Assembly: GCA_021730855.1 (NCBI GenBank) | Contig: JAKFYM010000168.1 | Location: forward strand, 1-6,745 | DNA length: 6,745 nt | Direction of reading: 5' to 3' | From: Bdellovibrionales bacterium | Lineage (GTDB): Bacteria > Bdellovibrionota > UBA1018 > CAIPTA01 | In this document: positions 5,436 to 6,745 of the stretch, in pieces | How positions within the stretch are numbered: position 1 is the first letter of the stretch | Layout: the number at the start of each line of letters is the position of its first letter | Translations under genes and position numbers: made by a program | The notes under the pieces: generated by a model | Told to the model about the DNA's origin: nothing | The model's database searches: none | What the model saw: only the letters and a program-made list of their open reading frames with translations

Positions 5436-5737
5436 GAAAGAATATCCGGCGGGGCGCCCAGGATTTTTTGGGAGACGTGCTGCGACGAGTGCCTCTGACG
5501 GGTGTGGGCGAGATTCGTGTGCCCTCCGACCTGAAGCGGGTGCTGATCCAGAATATCGAAAATATGCGCGAGAACGCGCTCGAAGTGTTTGCAAAAGAAA
5601 TTTCCAAGGTGCTGGCGAAGGTGGACATCCAGCATATCTTGGACGATGTGTTGAAAAATTATTCGCTCCGTGTGGAGGCCAAGGTGGACTTAGTCCCCAA
5701 GACCAAAAAAAGCGGAGCTAGGAAGGGCAAAAAGTGA
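5432..5737 (+). CDS. Small basic helical protein of unknown function
   Basis: 101 residues, not recognised. It starts with a basic segment MRKNIRRGAQ, then looks mainly amphipathic-helical: DLKRVLIQNIENMRENALEV and AKEISKVLAKVD..HILDDVL (33-74). A short predicted strand pair (YSLRVEAKVDLVPK, 77-90) and a Lys/Gly-rich tail (KTKKSGARKGKK) follow. There are no transmembrane segments, cysteines or known catalytic motifs; the helices suggest a coiled-coil or partner-binding role. It is clearly real: the ATGA overlap with the SRPBCC gene and the GTGA overlap with the next gene both keep phase, and codon use matches its neighbours. It probably acts with the flanking GcvH-like or SRPBCC protein, by position only. 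Confidence 0.75.
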   Translation: MRKNIRRGAQDFLGDVLRRVPLTGVGEIRVPSDLKRVLIQNIENMRENALEVFAKEISKVLAKVDIQHILDDVLKNYSLRVEAKVDLVPKTKKSGARKGKK

Positions 5738-6057
5738 AAGAGGGCCTGATAGAATACCAAGACGGTTTGTTGTGGCAGATCGAAGAGGGTGAGGCGCTCT
5801 TGATTGGGGTCACCCAAAATGGCCTGGATTTGGCGGGGGCGATCATCGCGGTGGATGTTTCCGACGACGGAGATGAATTCGATGCTGGCGATTGGATCGG
5901 GGAGATCCGCGGGAAAAATTCCGTGGTCGAGATCGTGGCGCCCTGCAAGCTGCGCATGTTGGAGCGCAATGAAGTGTTGATTGACCAACCCACCGTGATG
6001 GAAGACGACCCCACGGGCGATGCCTGGATCGTGCGGGTGGAGAAGGTGGATGGCTAA
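5734..6057 (+). CDS. GcvH-like (glycine cleavage H-protein fold) protein lacking the normal lipoyl-lysine position
   Basis: 107 residues, GTG start at 5734 inside a GTGA overlap, with AGGAAGGG 6 nt upstream. The order follows H-protein: ALLIGVTQNGLDLAGAIIAVDV (21-42), GDEFDAGDWIGEI (46-58), then VVEIVAP (64-70), ERNEVLIDQP (77-86) and DDPTGDAWIVRVE (91-103). True H-proteins carry lipoate on Lys in ESVKA, 19 residues in all from GD to AP. The spacing here is the same, but the block reads RGKNS: N62 is in the lysine column, K61 is one place earlier, and the conserved Glu is R59. The terminal helix of about 25 residues in full-length (about 129) H-proteins is missing. No gcvP/T or lipoylation gene is nearby. 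It could be an H-fold scaffold or binding module, or be modified on the displaced K61; a role in glycine cleavage is unlikely. Confidence 0.82.
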   Translation: MKEGLIEYQDGLLWQIEEGEALLIGVTQNGLDLAGAIIAVDVSDDGDEFDAGDWIGEIRGKNSVVEIVAPCKLRMLERNEVLIDQPTVMEDDPTGDAWIVRVEKVDG

Positions 6058-6745
6058 GAAAAAAGGTTCGGGCAAACCCAAGGCGCTGGCCAATGAGGAG
6101 TTCCGCTCGAACCTGCTTTCTATTGTCTCCCACGAATTAAACACCCCGCTCACTGGCATCATCAATGCGGTCTCGATGCTGGAAGAAAAATTTCCGAGCG
6201 AGAGCGAATACATCCCCATGGTGCGCCGGAATGCCGAGCGCCTGAAAAAAACGATAGAAAATTTATTGGAAGTCTCGCGGGTAGACGCCGGCACGATGCG
6301 GGTGCGCCTGGGTGAGATGAGCCTCGCCACTTTCCTGCATGCCCGCAAGGAATCCCTAAAGCCTAAGCTTGATCGTTTTGTCCTGGAGCTCGACCTTGAG
6401 GCGGACCTGCCTCACGTCTGCGGCGACTACCGCCGGCTGGCGCATGTCTTTGACAGCTTGGTCCTGAACGCGGTGAAATTTTCCAATGTGGGCCTGCTGG
6501 CGCCCGGAGCGAAGGGCGTGGTGAATGTTTCGCTGCGTCTCGAATCCATGGCCTCGCTCCCGCCTGGGCTTTTGTCGACCCGGGAAAAGAAAACTGGAAT
6601 GTACCTCGTGGTGGAGCTGCAAAGCTCTTTGCCCTCGATCGGCGAGAACCCTCGGAACTTTGAGGAGCTTTTTGAGCCCTTCACTCCCTGGCGTGATGCC
6701 GACACCCGCGTGCGCGAAGGCCTGGGCGTGGAGCTCGCGATCGCC
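6050..6745 (+). CDS. Sensorless histidine kinase, partial, with degenerate ATP-binding G1 box
   Basis: 232 codons run to the right edge with no stop. The ATG at 6050 overlaps the GcvH-like gene by 8 nt and has GGAG at 6039-6042. There is no signal peptide, membrane span or sensor domain: a Lys-rich start (MAKKKGSGKPK) leads straight to the HisKA helices. The H-box is SHELNTPL with H28, followed by the dimerisation helix to SRVDAG (76-81). The HATPase domain has its N-box at LVLNAVKFS (N140) and an F-box-like ELFEPF (206-211). Where kinases have DxGxG, this reads S192-S-L194-P-S196, so all three key residues are changed. The later G-rich box is EGLGVELAIA rather than GxGLGLAI. Autokinase activity is therefore doubtful; it could be a pseudokinase, phosphatase or phosphotransfer partner. 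Position suggests it works with the overlapping GcvH-like protein. Confidence 0.85.
   Translation, partial: MAKKKGSGKPKALANEEFRSNLLSIVSHELNTPLTGIINAVSMLEEKFPSESEYIPMVRRNAERLKKTIENLLEVSRVDAGTMRVRLGEMSLATFLHARKESLKPKLDRFVLELDLEADLPHVCGDYRRLAHVFDSLVLNAVKFSNVGLLAPGAKGVVNVSLRLESMASLPPGLLSTREKKTGMYLVVELQSSLPSIGENPRNFEELFEPFTPWRDADTRVREGLGVELAIA

Noticed and set aside
4272..5594. 440-codon antisense frame opposite glpX, SRPBCC and the small protein gene
   Set aside because: It is the mirror of strong coding sequence with His/Gly/Arg-rich composition and spans three clearly real genes.
5659..6348. 229-codon antisense frame opposite the GcvH-like and kinase genes
   Set aside because: Both plus-strand genes have recognisable domains and coupled starts; the antisense product has no recognisable motif.

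Overview
The window looks like a chromosomal segment of a predatory-type or deltaproteobacterial-like bacterium, most plausibly Bdellovibrionota. The evidence is a TIGR02147-family helix-turn-helix regulator (a family I associate mainly with Bdellovibrio relatives and Fibrobacter), a PilZ protein beside housekeeping genes, and overall sequence style. No rRNA or other strong taxonomic marker is present, so this is an inference of moderate strength.

Layout. (1) Positions 1-608, minus strand: a TIGR02147 regulator whose C-terminus is cut off by the window edge. (2) 609-937: an AT-rich then G-rich stretch with no convincing gene. (3) 938-1391: a dense block of nested direct repeats and tight hairpins. 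It contains several copies of pieces of the 3' end of the neighbouring tRNA-Gly, and is bounded by two 31-bp direct repeats. (4) 1418-1454: a near-perfect bidirectional terminator. (5) 1456-1532, minus strand: tRNA-Gly(GCC) with encoded CCA. (6) 1580-3238, minus strand: pgsA (phosphatidylglycerophosphate synthase) preceded by a calcium/cation-antiporter-like membrane protein. The two are 12 nt apart and probably co-transcribed towards the tRNA. (7) From 3300 to the end, plus strand: a tightly packed operon of PilZ protein, glpX (class II fructose-1,6-bisphosphatase), SRPBCC/COQ10-like lipid-binding protein, small helical protein, GcvH-like protein and sensorless histidine kinase. The last four genes overlap each other by 4, 4 and 8 nt.

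The minus-strand group serves membrane phospholipid synthesis and glycine decoding. The plus-strand operon joins gluconeogenesis (GlpX) to a set of regulatory-looking small proteins: a c-di-GMP receptor domain with intact binding motifs, an H-protein-like domain whose lipoyl lysine column holds Asn, and a histidine kinase whose phospho-acceptor His is intact but whose ATP-binding G1 box has lost its key residues. Their tight coupling suggests they work together, but the sequence does not show how.

The two most unusual signals are the tRNA-derived, hairpin-swapping repeat block at 938-1391 and the pair of degenerate enzyme-like proteins (GcvH-like and kinase) at the end of the operon.
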